Shown here: positions 1-10,874 of the stretch, one piece after another
How positions within the stretch are numbered: the first letter of the stretch is position 1
Layout: each line of letters starts with the position of its first letter
Source: Gonatopus flavifemur
Lineage: Eukaryota > Arthropoda > Insecta > Hymenoptera > Dryinidae
Length of the DNA: 64,000 nucleotides
Assembly: GCA_018340375.1 (NCBI GenBank)
Contig: JAFFJZ010000013.1
Location: forward strand, 3,264,501-3,328,500
Reading direction: 5' to 3'
Position numbers and translations under genes: made by a program
Notes under the pieces: generated by a model
Databases searched by the model: none
Told to the model about the DNA's origin: nothing
The model's input: only the letters and a program-made list of their open reading frames with translations

Positions 1-135
1 AAATTTCAAGAAAATCCGATCAATTTGAGAATTTTGATCCGCCATATTGGATCTGTCATTTTGAATTCAGGAATTCTGACAGTCGATTCATAATCAGTGA
101 CCCCGAAAACCCCTGTGATACCGATTCTCAAACGA
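1..135. repeat. Transib-type subterminal repeat remnant
   Basis: This stretch matches 16150-16270 in the same orientation. Both share a CCGCCATATTGGATC core, a TTGAATT block and a downstream ATTCATAATCAG block followed by an AACC/CCCC..CCTCTG motif. The second copy lies inside the right subterminal part of the complete Transib element (12535-16864), so this is probably the broken end of another Transib copy or a shared subterminal repeat. No transposase or terminus is visible here because the window begins inside it. The match is direct; the family assignment is inferred. Confidence 0.5.
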
Positions 136-514
136 ATTTGAGAACTCTTGATAATTCCCTCAAATTCTGTGTGATTGTCATCATGCGGTCTGAGACACTT
201 CCTTCACAAAATCATGTCGGAATCTCAAAGGGGCAAAAAGTGGCAACTTTTTTTTGGTTCATGTTGAAGGTGAGACCTTCGTCTACGATCTCCAATAAGT
301 AGAATGGCTGAGAAATTCTGGGAACACAACTTTTTCCTCAACAAACCAAACGAATTTCCAAATTCAGAGATATAAAAATCACATCCAATCATCACACTGT
401 TGTCATTTGCCATTCAATAAATTGATATTCCTCTGATTATTAGTATATCCTATACACTTTGAGCAGTAGATTCGATTTTTGAAAACTTCGATCGGTTCAT
501 TTTTCGAGACACAG
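136..514. other. AT-rich stretch, no recognised feature
   Basis: Only short frames without recognisable motifs occur here. I see no repeat shared with the rest of the window. Confidence 0.4.
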
Positions 515-998
515 TGTTAGGTCCGAATCAACTCACAAGGCATATATGATTATAATGTGACTAATGGAACATGTTTATGATCATAAGATAAAAGACCATA
601 GTATATTCTCGCAAATCGATAATTCTTTCCTTAAAACGGTCGTGATAAAAACTCGTGAATTGGCATTGGATAGTAGCACCGCTATAGTAGTAGCACCTAC
701 CATCGACACTTGATCCAAGCATCAGAAACACGACCGTCATATAGAAGAATTATCTAATTAAAGGACGACAAGGCGATGAAACCGTCGAAGTCGCAGCATG
801 ATAGATGAAGAATCGAAATGTATGCATTCCGGATTAGAACATTTTCAGGGTATATAAAAACCCACGATTGAAGACAAACCAGTCTTAATAATTCGTCTTC
901 AGTCTAAAAAGTACCTCTGTACAAATTTTGAAAGTTATTTAAGTGATTAAACTTAAACTATGAACGGTGATTCCTTATACCACGGAGTCTGTGTAACA
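515..998 (+). mobile_element. Candidate LTR (solo or truncated)
   Basis: This 484-bp segment starts TGTTAGG and ends TGTAACA, the TG..CA ends with short inverted TGTTA/TAACA typical of an LTR. A TATA box (TATATAAAA, 851-859) lies about 140 bp before its end, and a TTGGTA-like string follows the end, which could be a primer-binding site remnant. Against it: the flanks (CACAG on the left, GAATT on the right) are not a target duplication, and no coding remnant follows. It could be a decayed 5' LTR, or chance. Confidence 0.35.
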
Positions 999-1905
999 GA
1001 ATTGGTAAATATATGTAATACGAATTTTTCTTTCATGATTTATTTCTCCGACTAATTTCCTTCTCTGGAATTATCAAAATTCATAGAGGTGCTTGCTCAG
1101 CATTTGTTCTCAATGCATTTGATTCAATAATTAACAATTTTATTCCTCCGTTTATTGAAAAACCAATATCATGTTCCAACCAATACGTCTCTTTTTACCA
1201 GAGAGGACAATCACTTTTCTTTTTCTCCCGTAAACCTACCTTACGTTCATCCTTTGAATTAGTGTTTGAAACCATATGAAATACCTATATCTCGCTCTCA
1301 TCCAAAGAAGAAGAATACACTGTTGTATTCAACGCTCTTGTACAGTACGCTTGATGAAGAATATCGATCTTTGGATTTCTCTCTCTTCCATGCAGAAGTT
1401 CAACGCCTATACGAAACTGTTTGCGTTCCAAGTGACGATAAAGATTATGTATATACAACCATACATCCGAAGGAAACAAAAGTCGTTCTTCATTCATTTT
1501 CTTTTGATTCAACGTATCTTTGACACATGTAATGTATGACAGGTGCAATGACACACGGAATCACTTTGGTCCCAATCCCAAGTAAAGGGCGTACGCACCC
1601 TGACTTAAAAATGGGGCGAAATCAAAAAATTATGTTACGTCTCTCAAAATTATACTGCTGAGACATAACAACAGCGTCTCTTTGAACACGGACATCATTC
1701 TACTATTCCGTAGTCACACGAATGGTACCTCACAGGAGGGTACTTTCAAACTGGTATACATGGCGAGGGAGAGCGGATCACATCTTCTTATATCTGAATT
1801 GTGATACTCGGGACATTACTTTACTCACCCCAACGTTCAAATATCCCAAATTACGAACTTTATTTTTTGTATTTTTTCCAACTTTTTGGCGTTTGGCCCC
1901 ACTGT
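999..1905. other. No recognised gene
   Basis: Overlapping short frames at 1266-1554 and 1722-1907 show no family motif. A non-LTR fragment resumes on the far side of element P1 (from 4905), but I could not recognise its upstream part here. Confidence 0.4.
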
Positions 1906-2137
1906 GAGCTGGATCGAATAACTCGGCGAGCACTCGAACCGCGTCACAAATTTGACGCAAGAGGTCCCGTCAGAGGTCAAAAAAAGAGTCGGAATTCTGG
2001 AAATGTGAAAAAACTGAGTGGTAGGGCTTGAAAAATCAATCCGAGTTACTCCCTACGATTTTTTTCTATGATTCATGATTTTCGAAATGAAGAGCACAAA
2101 ACATCAATTTTTCCACACCAAAAATGATAATTTTTCC

Positions 2138-2458
2138 CACACCTGCACGGAAAGTTGATGTTTTCTGACCTATTTTCAGGGGAGAAAGTGCTGAATTCCA
2201 AGCGAATGTGTCACAGCGGGAGGAAAATACAAACTATCTTTCCGTTTTGGAATATGCATATGAATATTTTATATGCAATCAAACAGATTATATCCACTTT
2301 CCTTGCAGTTGTGGGGAACAAATAGTATGTTCACCTCGGGGAGAAGTGGGAAATTTCCACTCGTGTGATTGTCTCCCTCGCCTTCGGCTCGGGGAGACAA
2401 ACTCCACACTCGTCGGAAATTTCCCACTTTCCCCCCTTGATGAACACTATACTATTTT
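2138..2458. repeat. Insertion with 138-bp hairpin in the P1 left arm
   Basis: The right arm of P1 has the matching empty site at about 4665-4678. The inserted DNA is flanked by TTTTT/TTTTC-like strings, a possible 5-bp target duplication. It contains a long imperfect hairpin: 2321-2381 pairs with about 2392-2458 (shared blocks AGTGGGAAATTTCC and TTGTCTCCC), with a loop containing CTCGCCTTCGGCTCG, itself a short inverted repeat. It is a compact foldback sequence of unknown family. Confidence 0.6.
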
Positions 2459-3381
2459 CGACATTCAACTCGCTCTAACTCGGTCATTTCACAATGGATC
2501 AGAATGAATATCGCGAATTTCAATTCGTGAGACTTCCCTAAAGATGCGAATGAAGGTAAAATTCGTAGCGTAGGAATTAATCACAAATTGATAAATTTTC
2601 AATACGAAGTGAAAATCACGTTTTTCATGCTTTCTATCAAAAAAGTAGTGGGGGGGGGGGAGGGCTATGAGGTACAAGAAACTTCCAGCGAGAAAGTTGT
2701 TCGCTAGTGTTTGAACTAACTTTGTGGAAAATTTCAGATCGATTTGACCAATAGTTTGCAAAATACAGCGATTTATTCATTAGCGCGCAGCAAATATTTC
2801 TCATAGTTTCACGTCGTTTATAGGATGGATATCCACGTCCGTGGCAAAGGTGGTATTCGCTCGATTCCTGATTATAGGTTCGTTTTTTGGATCGGAGGAA
2901 ACGAATATTGCAGTATTTCTGTGCATAAAATTCATGATTGATGCCTTATTACAAAGAATTTAATTGTTCAGAAGGTGTTTACAAATCAACGATTGGTATT
3001 AAGGGGAAGCTGTTCAGACGGGAAAAGTTTCTTCTCTTGCGAGAAATAAGTTTCGTGCGGAACATCTTCCATCGTTGTGTTTTATCCGGATATATTCATT
3101 CATCCACATAATCTATTTTCCGTATGTACATTTGTTTATTTTGTTTCTCGTTCACTACCACGCATTCACACAATTTTTGCTTCTAGGTTTATCTTGAATT
3201 TGTTCTTTTTTTCATTTTTATTACAGCTTTTTCAAAAAAATTCTAATACATTTTTTCTCCTTCACTACTCAAATATTGCATCGAAGATTCGACAGGATTT
3301 ATTTTTCCTCTGCTCAGTCCAGTTGCTCCTGCCTGTTCAGTTTGATGTGAATCATCTAATACAATCTCTGATGTCGACACC

Positions 3382-3800
3382 TTAACTTATTTGTAAGCTT
3401 TTTGGAATAACTTTGTTCGGCATATAAATTTCAAAGTTCCTCACGATCATCTCCGATTCTTCAACAATTGTGAATGGAGGATTTCTTGCACTCTTTATAA
3501 TCTCAATGTAATCTTGTCGTGTTTCTATAGTTCCCTCCTTCTCCATTTTTTGACCGTACAAACCAAAATTTCGATCACAAGAACAATACGAGTGATCGCG
3601 AACTGGATACAAGTGATGTATTTCGAGTTCCAGTTCTTCAGGTAACATTGACAAGAACGTAAGCATCAAATAATCCCTCTTCCGCCCTTGAAATGAGTCA
3701 GGAAATCTATGTATCTTATAATAATCCAATGCCAATTCTTCCTTCATTGAATCTCAAAGGGAGTTACATACGGTGGAGGCACCCTTTTTCAATTTCTTTG
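3382..3800 (-). pseudogene. DUF7869-type transposase fragment (P1 left arm)
   Basis: Read on the minus strand, this encodes the C-terminal half of a DUF7869-domain protein, a family common in insect transposons. It contains a degenerate KKGASTVCN block, a corrupted DSCGGQ-type motif (here DSFQG), then HHLYPVRDHSYCSCDRNFGLYGQ-like residues that in intact relatives follow the catalytic core, and an NPPFTIVEE block. A stop falls just after the KKGASTVCN motif and again after residue SLQIS (near 3385). It diverges head-to-head from the plus-strand copy at 3958. The family assignment rests on motif memory; the mirror copy is directly visible. Confidence 0.7.
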
Positions 3801-3957
3801 TGAATTCCTCCTCAAATTTCAATTCAATTGAGAGAATTTTTTTCAACAAGAGATGACAGGCTGAATTTTTTGGGTGGAATGGTTTTTTTCGAACCTGAGA
3901 CACACTGTTTCCCCCAGAAATTATTTTTTCCACAAATCAAATCAGTGAAGAGATTCA

Positions 3958-4488
3958 ATAGAGGAAGGATTGGCATTTGATTATTTATATGATAAAGTAC
4001 ATCTTTTTCCTGACTCATGTGGAGGGTAGAATAAAAATTATCTGATTCCCACGTTTTCGTCAATGTTATCCGAAAAACTGGAACTCGAAATACATCACTT
4101 GTATCCAGTTCGCGATCACTCGTATCGTTCTTGTGATCGAAATTATGGTTTGTACGGTCAAAAAATGGAGAAGAAGGGAACTATGGAAAAACAAGAAGAA
4201 TACATTGAGATCATGAAAAGTGCAAGAAATCCTCCATTCACAATTGTTGAAGAATCGGAGATGAACGTGCGGAACTTTGAAATTTATCTGCCGAACAAAG
4301 TTATTCCAAAAAGCTTACAAATAAGTGAAGGTGTCAAAATAATTCGTTCCCCCAATCACCATATAAACTTGCACACTGCTTACACTGATGCACCAACAGA
4401 GTATGTGTTGACATCAGAGATTGTAGCGAACAGCTTTCTCGCTGGATGTTTTTTGTACCTCGTAGCCCCCACCCCACTACTTTTTTGA
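3958..4488 (+). pseudogene. DUF7869-type transposase fragment (P1 right arm)
   Basis: This is the mirror image of the minus-strand fragment at 3382-3800. It reads through LFPDSCGG, one in-frame stop, then NKNYL, the HHLYPVRDHSY block with its CDRN motif and the NPPFTIVEE block, and ends in arm sequence with a stop at 4486-4488. The SCGGQNKNY-type motif is preserved better here than in the left copy. Both copies lack the N-terminal half of the protein. No intact frame remains, so the element could not move itself. Confidence 0.7.
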
Positions 4489-4904
4489 CACAAAGCATGA
4501 AAAACGTGATTTTCCCTTCGTATTGAAAATTTATCAATTTGTGATTAATTTCTACGCTACGAATTTCACCTCCATTCGCATCTTTGGGGAAGTCTCACGA
4601 ATCGAAATTCGTAATATTCATTCTGATCCATTGAGAAATGACCGAGTAAGAGCGAGTTGAATGTTGAAAAATTATCATTTTTGGTATGAATAAATTGATG
4701 TTTTGTGCTTTTTTTTCTCGAAAATCATGAATCATAGAGAAAAATCGTAGGGAGTGACTTGGATTGATTTTTCAAGCCCTACCACTCAGTATTTTTACAT
4801 TTCCAAAATTCCGACTTTTTTTTCGACCTCCGACGGAACCTCTTGCATCAAACTTGTGACGTGGTTTGAGCGCTCGGCGAGTTATCCGATCCAGCTCCTC
4901 AATT

Positions 4905-5822
4905 ATAACATACATCGGAGAAGGTGCGAAGATGTTCGTAACTTTCATTGATTTCAAAAGAGCTCCTAATTCGATTTTGCATGATAAGCTTCAGAGTAAA
5001 TTATATAGTTTAGGATTCAGTCCGAAACTGATTGATCTCATTGAAATACTGGAAGCACTAGGAGAGTATTGTATCTTGAATACAATCGTAGTGAACACGG
5101 CTAAAAACTAAGAATATGGTATGTCGGAAAGGAGAGAAATTGGAAAATTTCGCTAATCCTATGATGTTTGATGGAGCAATTGAATCAACGTCTAATTATG
5201 TCTATTTACGAACCTCATTCAATACTACCACTTTGGGTTTGAAAGCTGTTCAGGCTGCAGTTTCGGAAACTAAGTTAACGACAAATGCTGCGAAGTTGGT
5301 AATTGGAGAGCCTGAGACACACTCCTACTCATGCTTATACAAACTATATGTGTTCATCAGTTCTGTTGTATGGATCAGAAATGTGGGGTTTATGTTATTC
5401 GGGCCATGCTGAAGGAACTCAACTGAAGTTCCTCGAACGTCCTTTCCACTCACTAAGAGATACAAACAACGCGGTCGTGAGATTGGGATTAGGAATCACT
5501 AAGGGAACTCACTAAAATTATCTTCAAGATTTCTAAGATCATCTTCAACATCTTTGAGGTGCATGGAATTGGAGGATTGAAATACGGAGAATGCCTGAGT
5601 ACGGATTTCCCAAGATATGCCTTCGTAAATTGCTGGCGCTCTATAATGCACAAAATCCTACTGAAAAATATAACTGGATTGCGCAATTTGCGGACATTGT
5701 AGGTCGATCAAAAAAATAAAGATCTGAATGCAAGCACTTGGTATCTTAGGATGTGATAACCTACAAGGAATCATATGCTTTACATTGTAAAATCCCTAGA
5801 GAAAATCTGAACACGATAGCTG
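4905..5822 (+). pseudogene. Non-LTR retrotransposon reverse transcriptase, 5' part
   Basis: The frame has FVTFIDFKRA, a reverse-transcriptase motif in which intact elements read FIDFKRAFDS (here the F is P). It continues with a thumb-like region (NYVYL, LLYGSEMWG) after several frameshifts near 5110, 5300 and 5510, and a NPTEKYNWIAQF block at 5650-5690. The sequence is cut at 5823 by a mariner element and resumes at 7113. It lacks the endonuclease and the YADD region. The clade cannot be named from this fragment. Confidence 0.65.
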
Positions 5823-5824
5823 TA

Positions 5825-7110
5825 TTGGGTGTGTGAATATGACTCCGCCCTTTCCTAACACATGTCGTTGTTGATATTGCTTACGTGTACTAATAGATGA
5901 CAACACTTGTATTCGATGGTACTTTTTGTCAGCTGTCAAACGCACTACGCGACATTCGGTTTCGGTTGTGAGCAAGAAGTTTTTACCTCCTTGAACATGT
6001 TGATTTTCGTTCCAAGTGAACATCATTTGCGGGAAATGTTGTGACACTATTTTGTTGCAAAGAAAAGTGCAGCGGAAACGTATCGTTTGCTTGTGGAGAT
6101 TTATGGTGAGCATGCTCCATCTAATACACCTTGCAAGGAACGGGTTCGACGATTTCAAACTAATGATTTTGACACTGAGGACCAAGAATATGGGAAACTA
6201 CCAAGAAAATTTGAAGATGCTGATTTGGAAGCATTATTGACAGAGGATTCTTGCCAGACTCAAGGAGAACTGGCTGCAGCAGTGAATTTTGAACGATCAA
6301 GTATTGCAAAGCGTTTGAAAGCAATGGGAATTGTTCAAAAACTCAATCATTGGGTTCCACATGAATTGAAATGAAGAGACATGGAACGTTGGAAAACAAT
6401 TTGTGAAATGCTACTTCAAAGACAGTAACGAAAAGGATTTTTGCATCGGATAGTCACAGGAGATGAAAAATGGATATACTATGAGAATCCAAAACGCCGA
6501 AAATTTTGGGTGAAGACAGGTAAACCGGGTCCATCACAGCCAAAGAGAAATATTCACTGTGCCAAGGTTATCCTCTGCATTTGGTGGGATCCGAGAGATG
6601 TTGTATATTATGAGTGGCTCGAATCTTCTCAAACTATCAAAAGAACGTTACCGACGACAACCAATGCATTCAAAGCGGGCCATAGAAGAAAAACGGACAG
6701 AATGGGTGAGTAGGTACAATCAATTAATTCTGCAACATGACAATGCCAAACCGTAGACACCACAAGTCGTGGAAAAATCTCCAGATGAACAGGACTTGGG
6801 AGTACTATTCCACCCGCCATATTCGCCAGACATAGCTCTGTCGAATTACCACTTATTCCGGATGATGCAGTCAGATCTTACAGGAGAACGGTTTACTCCA
6901 TACTGAAGTATCAAAATTTGGCTTGGTAATTGGATCAGCTCAAAAGATCAGGATTTCTTCAGGCCGGGAATACGTAAATTACCTGAAAGATGGGCGAAGG
7001 TTGTAGCTGCAGATGGAGCATACTTTGAATAAACTGTTCTTTCATTTTCTAAACCAGCAAATGTCTTTTATTTCAACGAAAGAAGGGCGGAGTCATATTC
7101 ACAAACCCAA
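5825..7110 (+). mobile_element. Mariner element, 1286 bp
   Basis: Imperfect terminal inverted repeats start TTGGGTGTGTGAATATGACT on the left and TTGGGTTTGTGAATATGACT on the inverted right end, and both run on through CCGCCCTT. TA duplications lie at 5823-5824 and 7111-7112. The length is that of a full mariner, and a mariner transposase pseudogene fills the inside. The element interrupts a non-LTR retrotransposon whose coding sequence continues on both sides. Confidence 0.93.
5997..7032 (+). pseudogene. Mariner transposase, degenerate
   Basis: The protein is a cut-and-paste DDD transposase. From ATG 5997 the frame runs through an N-terminal helix-turn-helix region (LLVEIYGEHAPS, then a CQTQGELA block) and WVPHELK, followed by the first catalytic motif TGDEKW near 6465, the second LQHDNAKP near 6735, and the third YSPDIALSNYH near 6825, ending DGAYFE just before stop 7030-7032. 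Stops occur at 6045-6047 and 6372-6374 and near 6426, and frameshifts occur in the region 6630-6900. All three catalytic aspartates can still be seen, but the gene is dead. Confidence 0.9.
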
Positions 7111-7112
7111 TA

Positions 7113-7480
7113 TGTTCAGGTAAAATTTCGATGGTGATGATTAGAATTTTCCCACAATGTTGGTTAGCTTCTCAATATGGTCATATAATAATAATCTCAC
7201 ATGGAGGGAACAATTATAGAATAACACGAAATGAAATATGTAAAATCTGCAATATGCAGGGGATAGAAACATTGGAGCACTCCTTTTTTAGATGCCTCAT
7301 TCGTAACTTTTACAAATCATCATATAGGAATGAAATATTGAGTGTTACAGAAATCGATAAGTTGGAAGATTTACTGTGCTCAAATGTTATGAAAAACGTG
7401 ACAGACCTATATTATTCTACCGTGAATAGTCCTCAGTTGCGGGCGTTTTGTTCGATCAATAAATATTCATGCATTCATAC
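7113..7480 (+). pseudogene. Non-LTR retrotransposon, C-terminal part
   Basis: This resumes the non-LTR element after the mariner insertion. The recognisable feature is a C-terminal zinc-binding block, CKIC followed by ETLEHSFFRC (about 7240-7295), seen at the C-terminus of several non-LTR clades. The frame is open to about 7480, then enters a CATA-rich tail. It shows that the mariner landed in a retrotransposon rather than a host gene. Confidence 0.6.
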
Positions 7481-7516
7481 ATACGTGCATACATACATAC
7501 GTACATACAATTACTT
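7470..7516. repeat. CATA/CGTA microsatellite tail
   Basis: CATA units with CGTA variants directly follow the non-LTR C-terminal frame. They may represent its 3' tail or a microsatellite grown from it. Confidence 0.7.
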
Positions 7517-7520
7517 TTTC

Positions 7521-8770
7521 GGTGGCCCGAGCAGATTCGTTGTGGGTACCAAAGGGTATGGACAATTCTGAATCGTTTATAATTCTCATTCACAGCAATT
7601 GCGATGATCAAGAATTTTGCGGATCATCGATCCTAACGTGAAATTCTCCGTAGAATTTGATTCCGGCATTTTGATTCACATGAATTGTTATTATCAACAC
7701 ATTGTTTGAATAATGATTGTTAAATGGGGTTCAAATATAAGAAACCCCATTTGTATGGAAACTCATCCTCCCCAAACTTCGTATAGACCCCATCCCAGTT
7801 GTTCAAATGAAATACGAAGAATTTTTTCCCTATGGATGTTGATCCCCCAATTGGATATTCCATTTCCAAGTGTTACTTTTTTCGTAGACTAAGCAGTTTC
7901 GCCATGGTCATCAATGGGTTGAATTGTTGAATCGGAAAATATTCTAACAGTTGCCTGAGGATTATTTGAGGATCTTTTGAGAATCCCTCAAAAACTTTTT
8001 TGGGATTCTTGAACATTTCTTTCACATTCTGTAATCCTTCTTTTTTGATTTTCCACCAAGTTTTTCGAGAGTTCTTTTGGACGAGAGAAAGAATGCTTCT
8101 AGGAATTCATTCTGAACTGACATAACGAGGGTTCTCTGAAAATACCTTGCTGATTCATCAAGAATACCTTATGAACTCTCCGATAAGCTCTTGAAAAGAT
8201 CATTCAGACCTCTTCATGATCTGCTTGTATTCTTCATTAATTATTCAAGAACTCCCATAGAAGAATTCAGAGAGGAGAGTCGTCTAGCTCGGCTCGTGTT
8301 CTGAGTCGGACCCCCTGATGTTTTTTGAAGACTTCCGATTCAACAGCTGACCCGATGTAACCCTATATACATCACTTGAGATTGATCATTCCTCAATGGG
8401 TCGGAGTACATCAATTTATATCGCATTCTTTCAGACAACATTGTGTTTTCAGCATTGCTGCGAAAAGTTTCGTATCGTCAAAAAATCCGTCAATACTGTG
8501 TTCTTCATTATCCATTCGGATGAAGTTGTGGATATCTTGAGCTCAGTTTCCATCACTCTGCGTGTGGGTATATCGATTTTGGTGATTGATTTTGCAAGTT
8601 CTGAGATGTTTGACTCAGAATACACAACAGCTGCGGTAGTCCAATTCGGGCCCGCATTCTTTCACATTCGTCAAGATTTCAAATTGCAAATGAGTTGATG
8701 CAAAGGTACAATCATCGACAATGCTCCAGCCATTGCATGGAAACAGATACGCACTACGGTAGACAGTGCT
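7521..8770. other. No recognised gene
   Basis: The region contains many short TTGAGAAT/GAATTC-like words around 7930-8280 that give a low-complexity look. A 100-codon frame at 8396-8698 has no motif I recognise, and its minus-strand overlap runs into RTE copy A. I see no terminal repeats. Confidence 0.4.
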
Positions 8771-9853
8771 CATCATTATCATGAAGTAATCAGTCTTATG
8801 ACTAGTTTGATGAAATCGTCCAATCCTGTCTATTATCCGCTGACCGCTTAGTTTCCGCATATCTACGACAACTCTTATCTTGTATAATTTGCTTCATATA
8901 ACTTGATCTAGGTCTACCTCTTCGAGTTTTACCATTCATTCTTCCTTCCAATATTGTTTTCAATAAGCTATCATGCCTTAATGTGTGTCCTAATGGATTA
9001 CTTCTTCTTTTCACGAGCTGTCTCAAGAGACTTCTTTTGTTATTTACCTCCTCAAGTACTCCTTCATTTTTCACTCTCTCTATCCACTTCACTCTCAACA
9101 TCCTTATATAACACCACATTCCAAAAGCTTCAAGTCTTCGTTGGTCCGTTTTTCCAATTGTCCTAATTTTGCAACCATATAATGCTGTGCTCCAAACGTC
9201 ACTCTTCAAGAATTTCTTCCTCACTGCTAACCTAATATTCTTCGAACATAGTAACTGTTTCTCTTGATGGAAAGCCTGTTTCCCTTGTGCTATTCTTGCT
9301 CTTATATCTCCTTCGCTTTTAACGTTTTCTGTAATTCTGCTCCCTAGATATTTGAATTCTTTCACCTGTTCAATTGTCTCGGTATCTATTTTGATTCTTG
9401 TTTTTCTAGCTGTTTTCGCTGCTGTACACATCATGAATTTTGCTTTGTCCTTATTTATATCCATACAATAGTTTTCTAGTAATATTGTTTTCATAGTGTT
9501 GAGAGTATTTTCTAACTCAGCACCACTCGTGACTAATATAGCTATGTCATCCGCAAATCCCAACATGCTTACATTTTCACCTGGAATCTGTAATTTCAAT
9601 GGTACTTGCTCCTTCACTCCGTTCAATGCTTCTTCGATATACAAATTGAAAATCAGTGGCAATAGTGAGCATCCTTCTCTCACCTCTCTCCTGATTTGTG
9701 CTTCTCCTCTTCGACCCTCTATTTCTATTATTGCGGTTTGATTCCTATATAATTCATATATTATTCTCCTATCCTTGAAATTAATTCCTACCTCTTCCGA
9801 AATCCCGCACAATTCTTCCCACTCAACATTATCGAATGCTTTTTGTCTATCTT
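8771..9853 (-). pseudogene. RTE copy A, 5'-truncated
   Basis: This is the C-terminal half of a non-LTR reverse transcriptase, RTE-like because it ends in a short (ATG)n-type tail at 8771-8782 and encodes no RNase H. Reading from 9853 it has QKAFDN, the palm block REGCSLLPLIFNLYIEEA, the catalytic FADD, then the conserved tail with TALYGC, TDQRRLEAF, GRPRSSYMKQII and a final RQDW. The frame is open over about 340 codons. It starts abruptly at 9853, next to a broken Transib gene, the usual 5' truncation. In copies C and E the TDQ codon is a stop; here it is still CAA (9141-9143 on this strand). Confidence 0.85.
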
Positions 9854-9936
9854 GTGACGTTATCACAACCTTCTCCATGAAAAGAATACACCTCATTGTA
9901 TTTTTTTGGAGCTATGAAAAAGTTTGAGATAACTTA

Positions 9937-10874
9937 TCATGAGTACCTCTGCTTATAGCGGCTCTGCCCAGAACTGCCATCACAGCCCCACTTTGAAATC
10001 GGATGTAAATTTTCCAAGTGGTCTTCTGGCATTGATTTCATCACTATCATTTGGCTTTGTACGAGTCGTTCAGTGGTTTTATCCATCAAACTTTCTAGTG
10101 TTATTTCTACACTTGTATCCGTGACTTTGATAGAATCTGGATAATATTGTTTCTCAGCTTTCAAGACATCATCATAGGAAGGAAATATATTAAAATTCCT
10201 GGCCTTTGCTTTCCTTCTGATGATGAACTACTGTTCTTTTGTCAATTCCGCATCAGTGATGATAGAAAGCGCATCTTCCGCAGTGAACCCCACTTGACAT
10301 GCTTTGTGTTGTTGTTGTTCTTCTTTTTCTTCTTCCTCGTCACATTTCGATCCAAACCCTGAGCCATGAGAGGCTTGTTTAATGGTTTGAGCGGCAGCTT
10401 CATTGCCCAATGATCTCAAGCCCACTTGAGCAGCAAGCAGGTTTGTTCATGATCGGTGGAACATCGCAATTCTTTAACTTTCCTGTACTTTGTACGAGTA
10501 CTTCCTTCAACAGAACTTAGTCTTGGGCGACCTTTGGGTCGGGGAAGCTGACTTGTTAAAGGATTTGTTGCAGAAATTGGCGTCGAAAATTCAATGTCCT
10601 TCCTTAGCCATTCAGCATTATCTTTGAGGAATATCTCTAGTTTCCTGGATGATTTCTGCCATCTTTGATAAGAATTGCCAGTAAAACGCAAGAAAGTTAT
10701 TTGATTGGTTGCGTGTTTGTTGAATTTTCCGTCGCTTTCATCGAATTGAAGCAAACGTTTCACTTCAGCGAGGAGATATTCGCATTGTCTTCTGAAATCG
10801 TTTGACGGGGATTTTCTCAGTATTTGAAATAATTCTTCCCTCTTGAATGTTCTCGACTCTCGATTAGGCGCCAT
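9937..10874 (-). pseudogene. Transib (RAG1-related) transposase, N-terminal part
   Basis: From ATG 10874 the protein starts with a helical N-terminal region (FKREELFQIL, AEWLRKDIEF), continues through GRPRLSS and TKYRKVKELR, shifts frame near 10425, and reads LRSLGNEAAA, AEDALSIITDAELTKEQ and YYPDSI up to the first catalytic aspartate in WGCDGSSGQSRYKQ. One frameshift (about 10420) and one stop (about 10226) break it. It stops just after the first catalytic motif, where RTE copy A follows; everything for the second D and the E is gone. The same domain order is seen in the more complete gene at 13285-15435. Confidence 0.8.

Larger units (their letters stand above)
1906..4897. mobile_element. 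P1: palindromic DUF7869-type element
   Basis: The element is a large inverted repeat. 1906-2137 matches 4672-4897 inverted; 2458-2706 matches 4430-4665 inverted; the coding fragment at 3382-3800 (minus) mirrors 3958-4330 (plus). Its ends read GAGCTGGATCGAATAA on the left and, inverted, GAGCTGGATCGGATAA on the right, close to the ends of P2 (28214) and P3 (36071). The right arm lacks about 650 bp corresponding to 2707-3361. That block is part of the family, because 2700-2830 recurs at 36460-36600 in P3. The left arm has gained a roughly 320-bp insertion at 2138-2458. No convincing target duplication is visible. Confidence 0.75.

Noticed and set aside
3077..3385. 102-codon frame in the P1 left arm
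   Set aside because: Its phenylalanine-rich content comes from T-rich DNA, and it overlaps the end of the DUF7869 fragment on the other strand.
8396..8698. 100-codon plus-strand frame and its minus-strand overlap
   Set aside because: No motif, start context or repeat support; the overlap merely runs into RTE copy A.
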